Positions 10,638 through 22,902 are shown, counted from the stretch's first letter. The stretch is 64,000 nucleotides of DNA from Sistotremastrum niveocremeum HHB9708 (GCA_001630475.1 KV419402.1:427910-491909), one strand, 5' to 3'. Translations and numbers: made by a program. Notes: generated from the sequence alone by a model not told the origin.

Positions 10638-10979
10638 CTAGCAAGGGCTCCAATTCGTCTGATAGCACCCTTCGGCCAACTGAGCCGCAGAACAATACAA
10701 ATTTGTCCTGGCTATATTGTCATCGGTAAACCCCACATAGACTTGACTCATGAAGTAGGTGTAAACTTACTTCCATCAGGGCATTCACAAACGAGTTCCA
10801 CCAGCTAAATGAAAATGATGAGATTGCAAAAGAAGGAGACGATTGGTCAAATTTACCTCACAGTGCGGACGACCACTTGGAGAAGGCACCCACGTCGGGA
10901 ACACGGCTGCCGACACAAAAAGGGCCTGATAGCGCAGAAAGACTGATGCTACAAGGAAACAAAACGCCGCTGAACGCAT
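10638..10979 (-). CDS. Small secreted six-cysteine protein, family member SSP4
   Basis: Exons 10979-10857, 10804-10771 (34 nt) and 10711-10638 (74 nt) encode 76 residues. A long leader (MRSAAFCFLVASVFLRYQAL and on to FVSA) is followed by a Pro/Ser/Trp spacer (FPTWVPSPSGRP). The core in pieces is HCE, ELVCECPDG, YCSAAQLAEGC and NWSPC, then stop. The acceptor at 10711 was chosen because it gives the C-x9-C spacing and the 74-nt exon seen in SSP1 and SSP2. The leader contains an extra Cys that should be removed with the signal peptide. SSP4 and SSP3 form a tandem pair, as SSP2 and SSP1 do. Function unknown. Confidence 0.83.
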
Positions 10980-11027
10980 ATTGGGAATGCTGGGGTCGCG
11001 AAACTGAAGGATCAAAAGCAAGTTCGT

Positions 11028-11036
11028 CTTTATATC
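11028..11036 (-). promoter_or_regulatory. TATA-like box of SSP4
   Basis: On the minus strand this reads GATATAAAG, 49 bases upstream of the SSP4 ATG. Confidence 0.5.
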
Positions 11037-11505
11037 TTCGACAGAGTAACTGCCTTCCAGAGATTTGGGCGGAAGAGACCGAGCAGGAAGTCCTCTGACT
11101 TTGAGTCTAAGGAGTAGACGAAAGGAGAAGTTGAATTGAAGCGGTGACAAGCGTTCCTGACAGCTTGCTGATTCGATTGCATTCCAAAAGACGTACTCAA
11201 TAAACGTCACCCCCACAGATCGAATAGATCAGCAGGCCCGCGGGTAGTTATCGATACGGCAAGGCGAAATGTGTTGCCAGTCTTGACCGATTGCCCAATG
11301 AGGTTATTATTATATCCAGAGTTAATTGCATCCAGATCGAAAATTTAGACATCGGTAGAAGGCTCCAGGATTTCTCATCGACATCCATACTAGTGAGCTT
11401 CCCGATGTAGCAGGATCAGACGACCATGTCCCTGAATTTCGGATGCAAATCGCACATCTCAGACCGTCTCATCCGGGAGCTGAGTGAAGTGTAGGGACCG
11501 TCCGC

Positions 11506-11832
11506 TCATGGCCGTTCAATACGATTTTCATCCTCCATGATATTCCGAAGAGCACAGTCGCGGATAAACGTCAGGGGAACGTGCCTGACAGCTGTTTCGA
11601 GCCCCTGAACCTGAGCGTTATCCTTTTTGTTAGCAAAGAAGCTCTCAAACATGGATGTGATATGAGCGCTAGCCAATAGAGGAGAAAGCGCCGGAAAGTC
11701 GATGTGTCGGGCTGTATGAGTGGATTGAAGTAGCGCGGTTTGCGGAATATCCTCGTAAATGAGGGCAGAGTTCATTAACCGAGATAGAGACGGCGACAGT
11801 GCGCGAATGAGCTTGAGTTGGATAGGTATCAT
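11506..11832 (-). CDS. Hypothetical 108-residue open frame
   Basis: It opens with an ATG at 11832, preceded by an AG (CACAG) that could be a splice acceptor, so it may be the last exon of a longer gene whose 5' part I cannot identify. The product is predicted soluble with no motif I recognise; its end reads ALRNIMEDENRIERP. It could equally be a chance frame. Confidence 0.25.
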   Translation of the reverse strand: MIPIQLKLIRALSPSLSRLMNSALIYEDIPQTALLQSTHTARHIDFPALSPLLASAHITSMFESFFANKKDNAQVQGLETAVRHVPLTFIRDCALRNIMEDENRIERP

Positions 11833-12173
11833 TCCTGTGAAAAGAGTTTTTCATCAGTGAATGAAATTCGGCCACGTCTGGGCCACAACCGGCGAGAGGC
11901 TCATCCATGACTAACTGATAGGCTCCGTACGGTCAATTAAGTGATAGGTCGATCAAGGCTCGCATCATAACCTTCTGTCAAGAAGCTTGCTCAGCTGGTT
12001 TAGGCCACTTCAAGGTCTTTGATGTTACGGCCAGCCCGTTGCGCGCAGAAACTATGTGAGATATTCAGGAGGGTGAGTATCTTGTCGACGCCGCGAGGCC
12101 CGTAGGTAAAGATTCAAGGACCAGGTATTATGAGGTTCATGTCCTCTGTTGACGAACAGGGAGAGAGCCTAAC

Positions 12174-12197
12174 GGTGGTGGTGGTGGTGGTGGTGGT
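12174..12197 (+). repeat. (GGT)8 microsatellite
   Basis: Eight perfect GGT units in non-coding DNA upstream of SSP4. Confidence 0.9.
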
Positions 12198-13030
12198 ATT
12201 AGACGGTACAGGGTCCCCATATGGGAACGACCGGGTCTACGTCACCCCGAAGGGCCGCAGGCTACGTAGCATGGGGACCATTGAAGGGCATAGCCCAACT
12301 TCGGTGCCACGCAATACTACGCAACAGATCTACCTACAACTACTACCTACGACTAATATATACATGCAAAGCGAACGCAGAGGGAGCCATTAAAACCTTC
12401 CGAAGCAAACCCATTGGGAAAATCCGCAGAAGGAAAGGTATCCCTCCACACTAGTAACTACTGCAGGGCGCGGTATCTAAAGTAACTCATTCCAAATCCA
12501 TTCGAAACGTAAGAAGTTCACACGACGTCATTCAAAATGCAACAGATGATACAGTGACAAGATGTATGTTTGAGAAGTCTGACAAATGGAAATGGAGCAC
12601 AATATTATGCAGTAACGGAAGATGCAACACGCGAGAAGCAGCCGTGCACGGGCCATGGTCATAGCGGTAGAGGTGAGACATGGGCGCAAAGGTGAATGTG
12701 AGGGCAGACGGAGGCAGCGGGACAGGGCTGGGTGCAGGAGCATAATGGAGGGTGTGGTCGTATACGTGGGTAGCAGTAGAGGAAAAGGGACATGAGACCG
12801 AGCGATTTCAGACAGCTCGGACGTCGCAGTGTGAGCGAGATCAGGAGAACCCAGCTGATGTATGATTTGACCTGAACTCTGATGAAGAGCACTGACGGCT
12901 CGCAAGTAGAGTAGGTTTCAAGTTTCGACACTTACAACCTCGACATATGTCGTGGTGGTGATGAGAGGTGGAGGTGTGAGCATCCGAGTCGACAGACATG
13001 GTCCATCAAGGATGTAGAGGGAGAGGAGAT

Positions 13031-13072
13031 GGATGACGATTCCAAGCATATAGGGATGACGATTCCAAGCAT
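13031..13072 (+). repeat. Direct repeat of a 19-base unit
   Basis: GGATGACGATTCCAAGCAT occurs twice, starting at 13031 and 13054. Confidence 0.85.
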
Positions 13073-13340
13073 CTACAGGAGATTGCCAACCGGCGTGCGG
13101 ACGAGAACGACGAGGGAAGCGCGATTTACGGTGGTCGTGGTTGTTGGCGTCTGGATGTCGCAATAGGCGCCCTTCACTTCGACCTTAGACATATAACATG
13201 GACATCAAAACGATCCGTTCATGTATTATCGCAACGCGACCCAGGATGACAACCAATCGCCTCTCATCGTTGACCTACATGTAGTCTCTATCCCAACGAA
13301 GAACTGTCTACGCGCAGGCGTATACGACAAAGATTTTATT

Positions 13341-15790
13341 TTACTCCGACCTCTCGACCATCCCAATACCCTCCTTCTCAACCTCCTTCCTCAAAACCTC
13401 ACAGACCTCAACACCACCATCTTCATAATCATAAGGTGCCCGGACACCCCATTTACCCTCCCCAACGAGGGAAGGATGGGCGTCTAAGATCAGTTGAGAT
13501 GCGATGCCACAGGGGACACCGACGGTCAATGACATCGCGGAGGGTGCGGGAGGTTGAGGGGATCCGTAAAGTTCCAGGGTGGACGTCAATTTCTCCTGCA
13601 GAAATGAGTTAGCCTCTCAATCAAGAAGCAAAAGGGAGGAGACGTACAGAAGATCCATCTTTCCATTGAACACCGAATTCATGTCTCAAAATAATCAAGT
13701 CCCGCTCGCCAGGATGATAAAGCATCTCATCCATCTTCTCAAGTCTCTTGCAAAGCGTATCCAGGAGATTCGCATCCTTATGCACATCCGCAACGTTCTC
13801 CGAGAAAATCCCAAGCCACTTCAAAGCAGCGATCACACTCTTATCCGCTTCAGGAACTTTAGAACGGATAGTAGCGATGAGCTGAGGTTCAGAAGCTGTT
13901 GAAGCTCCAAGGACCTTCTGAGTGATTTGAGCCCAGGTGAGAGATCCTGCTCCCGATTTGAGCCAATCCTTGGTTGTCGCATCTAACCATCCGATCTCGA
14001 CGAGAGCCTTGATGATACCGACGAAAGGTGCATATCTCAATGTCCCTCTGAGGATGACCTCGGCTTCGGGAATCCGGTACTTCTCTTTGAAAGGCGATGA
14101 ATCACGATTCGCGTAGCCGACGAGATTGTATGAGGGAGCGAGAGGGATAGAGTAGCGTGTAGCGGAGTCCATCAGTGCTGAGCCACCGCCGGGGATTGAG
14201 AGGCTCTTTCCATCTTTGATGTAGGTCGCAGGGTTGAGAAGAGCGAGGAGAACACCACGAGCCGACCACGAGAACTTGTATCCAAGAGGGTTGGTAGCGT
14301 TCTCAGGAGCAGTAAGACCACCGCAATAAGACACAAACTCAGTGATCTTTCCTCCCTTCGCCTTAACCTCCGAAATCGTCTTGACGGCGTAAAGATGATC
14401 AATACCAGGATCCAAGCCGATCTCGTTGAAGACGAGGATACCGGCTTTGATAGCTTGCTCGTGGAGCTCGAGCATGGAGGGGGAGACGTAGGAGGTTGTG
14501 ACTACGTTGGTTTTGGTGGCGATGGCGGCTTTGATGACGGTGGCATGTTGGGTGTAGGGAATGAGGGAAATGACGAGATCGTGGTCTTTCAGAGCAGTTT
14601 CTAACTCTGCGGGACCGGTGGGTGAGCTGACGTCGAGAGCGATGGGAGTGATGCGGTTGTGCGCCGCGGGGTTGACTGCGATGAGCGTGTCTTTGAGTGT
14701 TGACGCTGATGCGGTCGAACGAGCGGCGATGGTGAGATGATTGTTGGGAGATCGGAGGAGGTACGATGCGCATGGTCCGGCGACGTATCCTGATCCGAGA
14801 ATCAAAATTTTCTTCGTCGAAGAAGACTTTGCGCTGGCCTTCTCCTCTCGCGGTGTAAGATCAGGGAGAATATCCCTGCCCTCCTCAATCAACACCCGTC
14901 CGAATTCCGGAAGGACGAATGCGGCCTTGTGTACGTTATTGTTGTAATAACGACATCCCGGCACCGTCCTCAGAGGAGCTTTGACATCGCGGGGAGGACC
15001 TCCTGCCTTCTTAGCGATCACGAAACCAATCTGACCGGAAGGGTAGGTAGGGATAGTCGTGAACGCATATTCAGCAATCTCGAAGATCTTCTTCACCGAA
15101 TCCTGGATCGATTTGATGAAAGGAAGATGCAACCAAAGGCATTCGGACTGCGTAGAGATGTGACCTCCAGGATTCAAAGCGTTGTGAAGGAGTTGGAAGT
15201 ATGGGGGTTGGAAGAGTGCTGAGGCGGGTCCGACGGGATCAGACGAATCAGTGATGATTACGTCGTATTTCTCGAGTTTCGGATCTTGCAGGTAGGCGAA
15301 TCCATCGGCGATATGGACCGAACAACGATTATCGTTGAGCAGAGCAGCCATGTGTGGGAGATAAGTCTTTGAAACACGAGGAACAGCTTCGTCGATATCG
15401 ACCAGATCGACATGATCGACTGATTCGTGCTTGAGGACTTCACGAACGACGCCTCCATCGCCTCCGCCGATTACGAGCACGCGTTTTGGGTTGGGGTGGG
15501 CGTTGAGAGGGATGTGGGCGATCATTTCTTGATAAGAGAATTCGTCTCGCTCGGTGCATTGGATCACACCGTCCAATACGAGAACGTTGCCATATGTTTC
15601 GGATTGGAAAACGAGGACGTCCTGGAACTTGGACTTTTCGGTGTGCAAGACCTTTGCGACCTTGATGGACATGGCTTGTCCAGGCCATTGAGAAGACTCT
15701 TCACGGAACCAGCCATCTGAAGATCCAAGTCAGAACGATCTCATATTGATAAAACGATGAACACGCACCTTTGATTGTGGGATGGGACAT
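13341..15790 (-). CDS. SPE3-LYS9: Spermidine synthase - saccharopine reductase fusion (SPE3-LYS9)
   Basis: A bifunctional enzyme of about 780 residues in three exons. A tiny first exon (MSHPTIK) starts at 15790, one long exon follows, and a last exon ends at 13341. The N-terminal ~290 residues are spermidine synthase: [27 protein letters not shown] and [11 protein letters not shown] bind decarboxylated SAM and putrescine, releasing spermidine and methylthioadenosine. After a short Lys/Ser linker the remainder is L-glutamate-forming saccharopine dehydrogenase. It has an NADP Rossmann motif ([17 protein letters not shown]) and [16 protein letters not shown], and performs the penultimate step of lysine biosynthesis by the alpha-aminoadipate route. 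The fusion is known in basidiomycetes. Both halves look intact. It is divergent from the PRM10-like gene, 153 bp away. Confidence 0.96.
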
Positions 15791-15943
15791 GGTAGCACGA
15801 AGAAAAGAAATTGAAGAAATCTGCACGAGTCAGAAAGTTTTAGCAGGTGACCGTCACGGTCACAAACTACGTCAGTCTAGATCCGGCTAGCTCAAATTTC
15901 GAGCCGGGCGGAATTCGGAGATCATCTGAACTCAAACTCGAAA

Positions 15944-18659
15944 ATGTCTGCTCACCGTCGAGTGCAGTGGGATCACTCTCTTGACGAACAGGCCAAAGAC
16001 CGCGAAGCTTTCAGAACTCTTACTAAAGCTCTTGAGGAGGAGCAGTCCAAGGTCACGTTCTTTTCTACGAAAAAGAGGTCGACGAGTTCCAGTCAGGAGG
16101 AGAAACCAGAGGCTTTGGAGGTGATCCCTTCAAAGGACATCGAGGCTGCACCAGCTACGTCTACCAAGTGCATCCCACCACTCAGCTCGAACAGTGGAGT
16201 CTTGTCCTCTCTCCTTGGCCTCTACGACGCGCAACATGAAGGCGCGGGTGTCTCAGGCATTGTCGAAAGCCCCAGCTTCATTGGAACGACCGTCACAGAA
16301 ACGCCCAAAAACCATCGACGGAATTCATCATACGACACAGTATCAGGCTTCATCCACACCTCCACCTCCTCCGCCAAACAAGTCGCCACTCAAACGCTGA
16401 AAAACATATCTTCTCCCGCCGTCAGCGCAGTCGTAGACCGTCAACGACCTGCCGCTGCGCGAAATGGAGGTGGCGTATTCGGTTCCCTCATTGCTTCCAC
16501 TGGCAATATCTCAGGCGTTGCCGCGCCGACGGCGAGCACCCTTGCTCCAAACCCCAAAAGACCAGGGTGGCATCTATCCCGGTTCGGATCCCAATTAATC
16601 GTGCCCTCTTCTTTAATTGACCTAATCTTCTTGACCCACAGATATTCTTGGGATGGACCCCGTCTGTCTACGAAGCGACAAGCGAAAACTCCACTGCATT
16701 CGCTCGGCAGTACCAATGGTATGGCCAACGCTCGCTCTGAGAGTGTCTGGTCTACTCTCGATGGGGATGATTCCGCGACACTCCCTCATTCTGACCAGTC
16801 CTCGCCAAATTCTCGCTCCCGGTCGCAAACGGCCGCGGGCAGTATGAGAAATAGCTGGGCTGGGCTCAAAGATAAGATCTCGGGTATACCGGATACTCCG
16901 CATTCGTTCGGGTTCGGTCGGAGCGGCACCGGCACCGGCACAAATACTCCGACCACCGATGCCGAGAGCGACGACGACGAAACGAATGAAAAAAGAAAAC
17001 GGATTAGGAGAGATAAGAGAGAATGGAAGAAAAGAGAGAAACGTATCAAGCAGGAAATCTTCGTGAGTGTTTCGTTTTAAAGTAACAGAAAATACGCTGA
17101 TAGAACATTTATTGTTGCAGATTACGAGGCATGTTGGCGAAGTCTTGGAGCGTCAACAATTCCTTATGAAATTAGCGAGAGCACTTATGATGTCAGTGTT
17201 CCCAGCTCCTATACGTTCCACATCTGCTCACCCCCTTTCCCACCAGGTTCGGCGCGCCAACTCATCGTCTCGAATCACAGATCCAATCTACCGCACATGT
17301 CCTCGACCTTCCACGCGTCTCATGCATTTATCTCCCCTCCTTAATCATAATATCATTCGATGATCCATCGACACTCACATCCTCACTCAAATTTATCAAA
17401 CAAGTCGCCTCCCTCGACCTCGGAAAACTCGTTACGGTTCATCATATCTATTGGCAAGTTATCCACGACGAATGTTATCTCACCGAAGCCGGAGAGGCTC
17501 TTGATACGCTCATGGATAAGGAGAAAGTCCTTTATCGTGGATGGAGAGTGGTTGCGATAGGAGGGCTTTGCAGCAGCTTCATCTGCTTCGTCTCGTTCAA
17601 AGGCAGCTTTATCGACTCCCTCGTCGTGTTCCCGCTCGGATGTTTGCTAGTTGCTGCTCAACAATGGTGTAGCCGCAACGAGCTCTACTCAAATGTTTTT
17701 GAGATCGCGATCGCCACGCTGCTCAGCTTCATCTGTGCTGCTCTCGCCGCCACGCATAAATTCTGCTATACGGCTATCGCATCATCTTCCGTCGTCCTCA
17801 TTCTACCCGGTGCTATCGTATTATCTGGATCCCTTGAACTTGCCTCGAAGAACATCATCAGCGGATCTGTGCGTATGATGTACGCAGTCATGTATTCCGT
17901 AAGCCCCTCAGCCGTCTTCATATATCCTTCACTAACTCTTCCATCTCCAGCTCTTCCTCGGCTTCGGATTGGCAATAGGCGCGCAGATCTATACCGCACT
18001 CACGCCCCATCAAGTTCTCGGCTCAGAAGACTACGAATGCTCCGTATCGCACTACTCCGGAGCACCATGGTACCAAGCCAATCCCTCCGAATATTGGGCA
18101 TTCCTCTGCGTACCCATGTTCTCACTTTTCCTCTCCCTGCGCAATCAAGCGCCCCTATTCAAAAAAGAGATGCCGATCACTATCCTCATAAGCTGTGCAG
18201 GCTGGACAGCTAATCACTTCTCTACGCCGGCGTTTAAGAATCATTCGGATATCTCGTCGGCTGTTGGGTCGTTCGTTGTGGGCACTTTGGCTAATCTTTG
18301 GGGGAGGACGAGTTGGAGTAGAGGGAATGCGTTTGTTGTGATGATTACTGGAATCATGTTCCAGCTTCCGTCTGGACTGGGTAATGGCGGTCTCCTCACG
18401 TTCGCTTCGCAAGAACAGACGAACTCGACTACTACGACGGGAGGAGGGTCATCGGCGACGACGGCGAGTTATGAAGCTGGGTTCCAGGTCGCGTTGCAGC
18501 TTGTTAGTGTGGCTATCGGATTGACGGTTGGTTTGTTCGCGAGGTACGTTCCATCCTTCAGCTTCTCTCCGCTTAGGCTAATCTAAGTGTCGTAGTGTTG
18601 TGCTCGTCTATCCTTTCGGTGGAGGAAGGAAGAGAGCCGGAGGGCTCTTCAGTCTTTAA
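15944..18659 (+). CDS. PRM10-like multipass membrane protein (DUF1212/ThrE family)
   Basis: A large gene with several introns and a final exon ending GGGRKRAGGLFSL at 18659. The N-terminal ~370 residues are a Ser/Thr-rich cytosolic region ending in a strongly basic stretch (EKRKRIRRDKREWKKREKRI). The ThrE-type domain then begins, with EVLERQQFLMKLARALMMFG and a following APTHRLE-type helix. Roughly ten hydrophobic segments follow, including VVLILPGAIVLSGSLELASK and a GFGLAIGAQIY helix after a splice. Bacterial ThrE exports threonine and serine. Yeast PRM10 is pheromone-induced and of unknown transport function. The vacuolar or plasma-membrane site is unknown. An intron near 16.60-16.64 kb is inferred from a CACAG acceptor. 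Family call strong, substrate unknown. Confidence 0.9.
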
Positions 18660-19041
18660 TTTCTTCTTCATCTCCTTTCATTTCTTCTTCATCATGTCTT
18701 TATTACGGACTTTCGATCGCTCGGACGGTTTCTTTCATTCCTTCGGACTACACTTTCTTTCCTCCTCTTTCCATTCTCTAGACTTCGTCCACTCGTTCAC
18801 CTTGTTGTAGCATCTAAAATCCCATGTTCCATAGACACCATCGCTTTTTGCGTCATCAATGTCCTACAGTAGATCTCTTTATTCTGCTTTCTTGTTGTAC
18901 ATTTTCGCTTTTCACTTCTCCGCTCGTACAATATCACACTATACTAGATCTCCAACTTACATCCGCACCTCTAGATCCTTCTCCCAAACCTTAGACCTAG
19001 ACTAGTAGATTCTCTCCCTTATCTTAATAGCGTAATCGGAG
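18660..19041. other. Convergent spacer between PRM10-like and phospholipase D genes
   Basis: Pyrimidine-rich 3' DNA with no gene; presumably both 3' untranslated regions. Confidence 0.6.
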
Positions 19042-22000
19042 TTAGATGTAGACCGGTAACGTAGGATTCAATCCCATCCAGTCGGAGTTCTCAACAAGAT
19101 CCTTCTCGTCGATAAGGAATTGTAGGGGACTTTCGACTAATGCTCCACGAATCTAATAACATCATTAAGCATCATCTGCCACGCCACAAGATAGAATGAA
19201 AGACGTACTTCGTTCAGACGCGCCTTTACCACGTCGAGCGGTACATCGGGAGCAACATGCCCAATCGGCACATTCGGTACATAGTTCTAGTCAATGTAAT
19301 ATCAGCATCACGCGTATTCCACAGACAAGCTAAAGAAGACAGACCTTGTACTGACTCCAGCTATGAACCAAATCACTCGGAACGACTCTAAAGACCTCCG
19401 TGAAGATCTCGCGATTCTTCTTCGCCGTCTTATTCCAGTGATCGACCAGTTCGTCGGATAGGGGATCGGAAACGAAAGCGTCTTCGTCGAGCTGGGTTTC
19501 GTCGGGGTTGGGTGTTGGAGCGGGGTGCATGAAGTCGTTCACGGGCTCCGTCGGGGATGGGACAAGTTGGGGCGGCATGAGGCCAAGATGTTCTGTACGG
19601 CAATGACGACATTCGGAAAGGGTACGAAGGCGATGGTGCAGAAGACCTACCACGGTATAACTTCCTTCGAAGTGTAGCTGCGAATCTTGCCGCCATATAC
19701 TGCTTTCTTATCAGAATCATCCTCGGACGAATAAGGGAGTGAGGGTACGCACAGGCTTCCCATCCATACGTGATTCCAGCAAATCTCCGTCTTCGACAAC
19801 GAGCGCGATCTCTGAATCGCCGTCGCCGCGTTGGGATCTGTCATTCAGATTGGCCGAACCCATGATCACGCGACGATCATCGATGATCATAACTTTGCTG
19901 TGAATGTAAAGTTCTTCGGATACGTATCTGTAAAGCAACATCGTCAGCTTGATCCAGGACACGACTGATTGAGACCCAATCGGAAGGAAGGAAGAAGGTC
20001 ACGACGAGAAGACGAGACTTACGCATCCTTCTCCTCCTGTTCATCCCCTAACCATATCTCACTCAAAAGATCTGTGGCATCTCTCATCATGTGCTGCGCG
20101 ACACTATCACTGACACTTTCATCCCCTCTGATTGCTTTCGCAGCCTCCTGGAACGACTCGATCTTCTCAACGGCCTCTCTCTCACTCGCCGGTAAGGGGA
20201 CCTCAACAACATCTTGCGATCCTTGCGACTGCGAGATTCCTTCTGTAGAGGGTTTCGCGACTTTGATGGATACCGTCTGGGGGATCGGGACTGGCTTTGA
20301 TTGGGGCGTCGTGGTCGAAGTTCGGTGTAGAGAAAGTGTTGAGAAGTGATTTGCGATGGAGGGTGTCGGGGCAGTAACGATCCATTGTTTGGCAAGAGCG
20401 ACCTGGGCCTCGTAGAATGATACACCGCTATTGTCCTGGATCTGCTTGATGTACGTATCTGTCGCCTGGATGAGCATTCTTTCCATCGGCGGACAATGGA
20501 CGAAGAAAATACTGACTGTAAGGCGCATTAATTCTATCATAGCTTCGCAGATGGTAGACCCTCAAGTAGTCCTCCCTAGTTACTTCGTCTTAGTTGACCA
20601 TACGGCTTAGATTGAGTGCATGAACGTACGGAGTATATCCCGCCTTCTTGATTTCCTCATAAATAGAATGGCCTCCTCTGTTTATCGTACGGTACTGAGC
20701 GGCAAGGATCGTCTTGAGGGAAGTGTCTTTCTCGATATTGCCTGCGAAGCCCGGAACCTCGGGAATTACTATCACAACCTGCAAGATAACATACTAGCAT
20801 CAGCACAATCGCGGGAAACTGCGACGGAAGGGAATCTGATGAGGGATACGGAGGGTCGATGTTGAGAGAACGGAAAGAAGATCGGGACTTGGAGTGGAGT
20901 AGAAGGGAGAGGAGGGAGTTACATACTTTGAACTTTTGTCCATCTCGTGCGGCCATCAATATCCTCTGCACGAGCGCAGCAGCGATCTGATTCTTGACCG
21001 GTCCGTTAGGACCTGTATTGGAGATGCTATACGCGGATGAGTCTCCTTCTCACTAGAATGTCCTCGGACATACAAGAATTGGTTTTCTGATGGGATAGGT
21101 ACGGTCAGAAACGGATGAGCAACGGAGTAGAATATGCTCACGTACCGATGTAAATATAGTGATTTGCCTCCATGATCAATTGGCAGTCTATGTGCTCTAT
21201 TGTCAGCTCTCTCCGATAGATGACCACAACGACAGGGACGCACAAGCATTTTGGATAGAATGTTCGGTCAACACTCCGTGACTCCAATCACTCACACTCC
21301 TTACTACCTGAACTCTACAACTCCCCACCGGATTTCTCGGATATACTTGTTCATCCTCCTCATCCCGATTCCATTGAAATTCATGAGGGTTGATAAGGAA
21401 TCTTTGCCGGAATGCACGGCCTTTGTCGCACCAGTGCTGAAAGTGTGGATGACGAGCAACAGCTTCTGTCGGCGCGACATTAATGTCGTGTGGTAGAGCG
21501 AGCCAGTCGTATCTTTCGTCTTTGGCATACTGTACGATCGGAGCATCAGCCAGCATCCTGGAGGGAGATCGAGCAGGAGAAAAGGACGGACTTTGCGTTT
21601 CTTGACCTCATTCCACCTCTCTACAAAGTGCTGACACACGTCCAACACTGCCAACCCACTAAAAGTCATATGTACATCGTGCCATGGCATGCGGGGTGAT
21701 TCGAGGATTGATATCGCGTTGGAGACGTAATTGTCGACGTGTTGGAAGTCGAGGAGACGGGCATTATTGTAGTCTTGGCCAGGGAAGAGAGTGAGGCTGA
21801 AGTCTGTCGGGTGAACGTCTGCCAAGGGGCTGATGCCTCTGTTAAGCAAAACTTCATCGATGGAGGAAAGGCGCCTACTGCGTGTGGGTGTCCCATCGTC
21901 CGAAGCAGAGATCGAGACCGCCGACACAGGCTCGGTGATTGTCAACCACGACAACCTGTGATGCCACCGCTCAACCATCTATGTCGCAATCGAAGATCAA

Positions 22001-22771
22001 AGAAACGCACCTTCTCATGGTGACTCCAGAACTCGACATCATCCCTAGTACCAATGTGATCCGGATGTCTCATCACCGCAATGTTCTCATGCAAATCCTC
22101 GAGCGCGTGCTTCGTATGGGATGAACTCATGCTCATGGTCTGGGTGACCTCTTTGTACACAATGATGTATACCTTCACCCCTGCCTGAGCCTTTCGAAGT
22201 AAAAGACGATCGAGACGCCATTCAGGATGATGTGCTGGTGGGCGACGAAGGTAGAGTTCGGGAGTGAGCCACCAATCCTACGCAAGTGAGTTAGAATCGC
22301 GAACTTCTGTATCCCACGTTCTTCCAACTTGCAGACTTACAAGGATGAATATACACTGCTGAGCAGAGTCCAGGATCTCGGAGACGGCGTACATGTAATC
22401 ATGCCCGTCGATGTGCCTGTGGCGGCGTCGGCGCTCAGTACGATAGTCGCAAGACCAATGAACGCACCATTTCACGAAGTTATTCTCTCGAATACCAGCG
22501 AAACTGTCGTATCGATGACCAGCGTTGATCTCCTTTCGAATCAAATCATGTTCCTTCTCCTCAGGCGAATCGTGACGGTCTGCTCGTCGTCAGTAGGAGT
22601 CGGGTGCCGCGCGTGAAGAAACGAACGGTTAGGGTTCACGATCCCTGAACATCGATTAGATCAAGAATGAGCGATGTTGGTCAAGTCACCTTGAATAGTA
22701 GCTTTGCCATGTTCTATTCCCTCTGGAATCTTATCGACAAGACGTTCAATCTTGCCCAAAAATTTCGACAT
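19042..22771 (-). CDS. Phospholipase D (SPO14/PLD1 family)
   Basis: A multi-exon gene of roughly 850 residues from [20 protein letters not shown] (ATG at 22771) to NPTLPVYI and stop (19042). It hydrolyses phosphatidylcholine to phosphatidic acid and choline. HKD motif 1 is [17 protein letters not shown], spliced in the middle at 22.0 kb. HKD motif 2 is [20 protein letters not shown] near 19.9 kb. Between them are IENQFF, a family-typical [13 protein letters not shown] block and a low-complexity Ser/Glu linker (20.1-20.5 kb). Unlike yeast Spo14, no PX or PH domain precedes the catalytic core: only ~25 residues separate the start from the first PLD segment. Membrane recruitment must therefore work differently, unless upstream exons were missed. 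Convergent with the PRM10-like gene. Confidence 0.93.
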
Positions 22772-22902
22772 GAGCGTAGTGAATGAGTGAAACTGAGGTG
22801 GCGACGCCAAGAATACATTGGCGATGATGGACCCTTGCCCTGCCCAGGCAACACAGATGTATTCTAACCAAGTGCACTACAAAGCTAGCATTGATAAGAA
22901 AC

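Larger units (their letters stand above)
11037..13340. other. 2.3-kb region upstream of SSP4 with no confirmed gene
   Basis: It contains one 108-codon frame listed separately, a GGT repeat and a short direct repeat. The minus-strand frames near 12.5-13.2 kb include a Pro/Thr stretch (TPPPLITTTT) after a weak hydrophobic leader, recalling the SSP spacers. I could not find the six-cysteine exons after it. Confidence 0.4.

Noticed and set aside
12528-13163. Possible fifth peptide gene of the six-cysteine family
   Set aside because: A hydrophobic leader and Pro/Thr stretch exist, but no CxCP exon or EGC exon could be found downstream in any frame.
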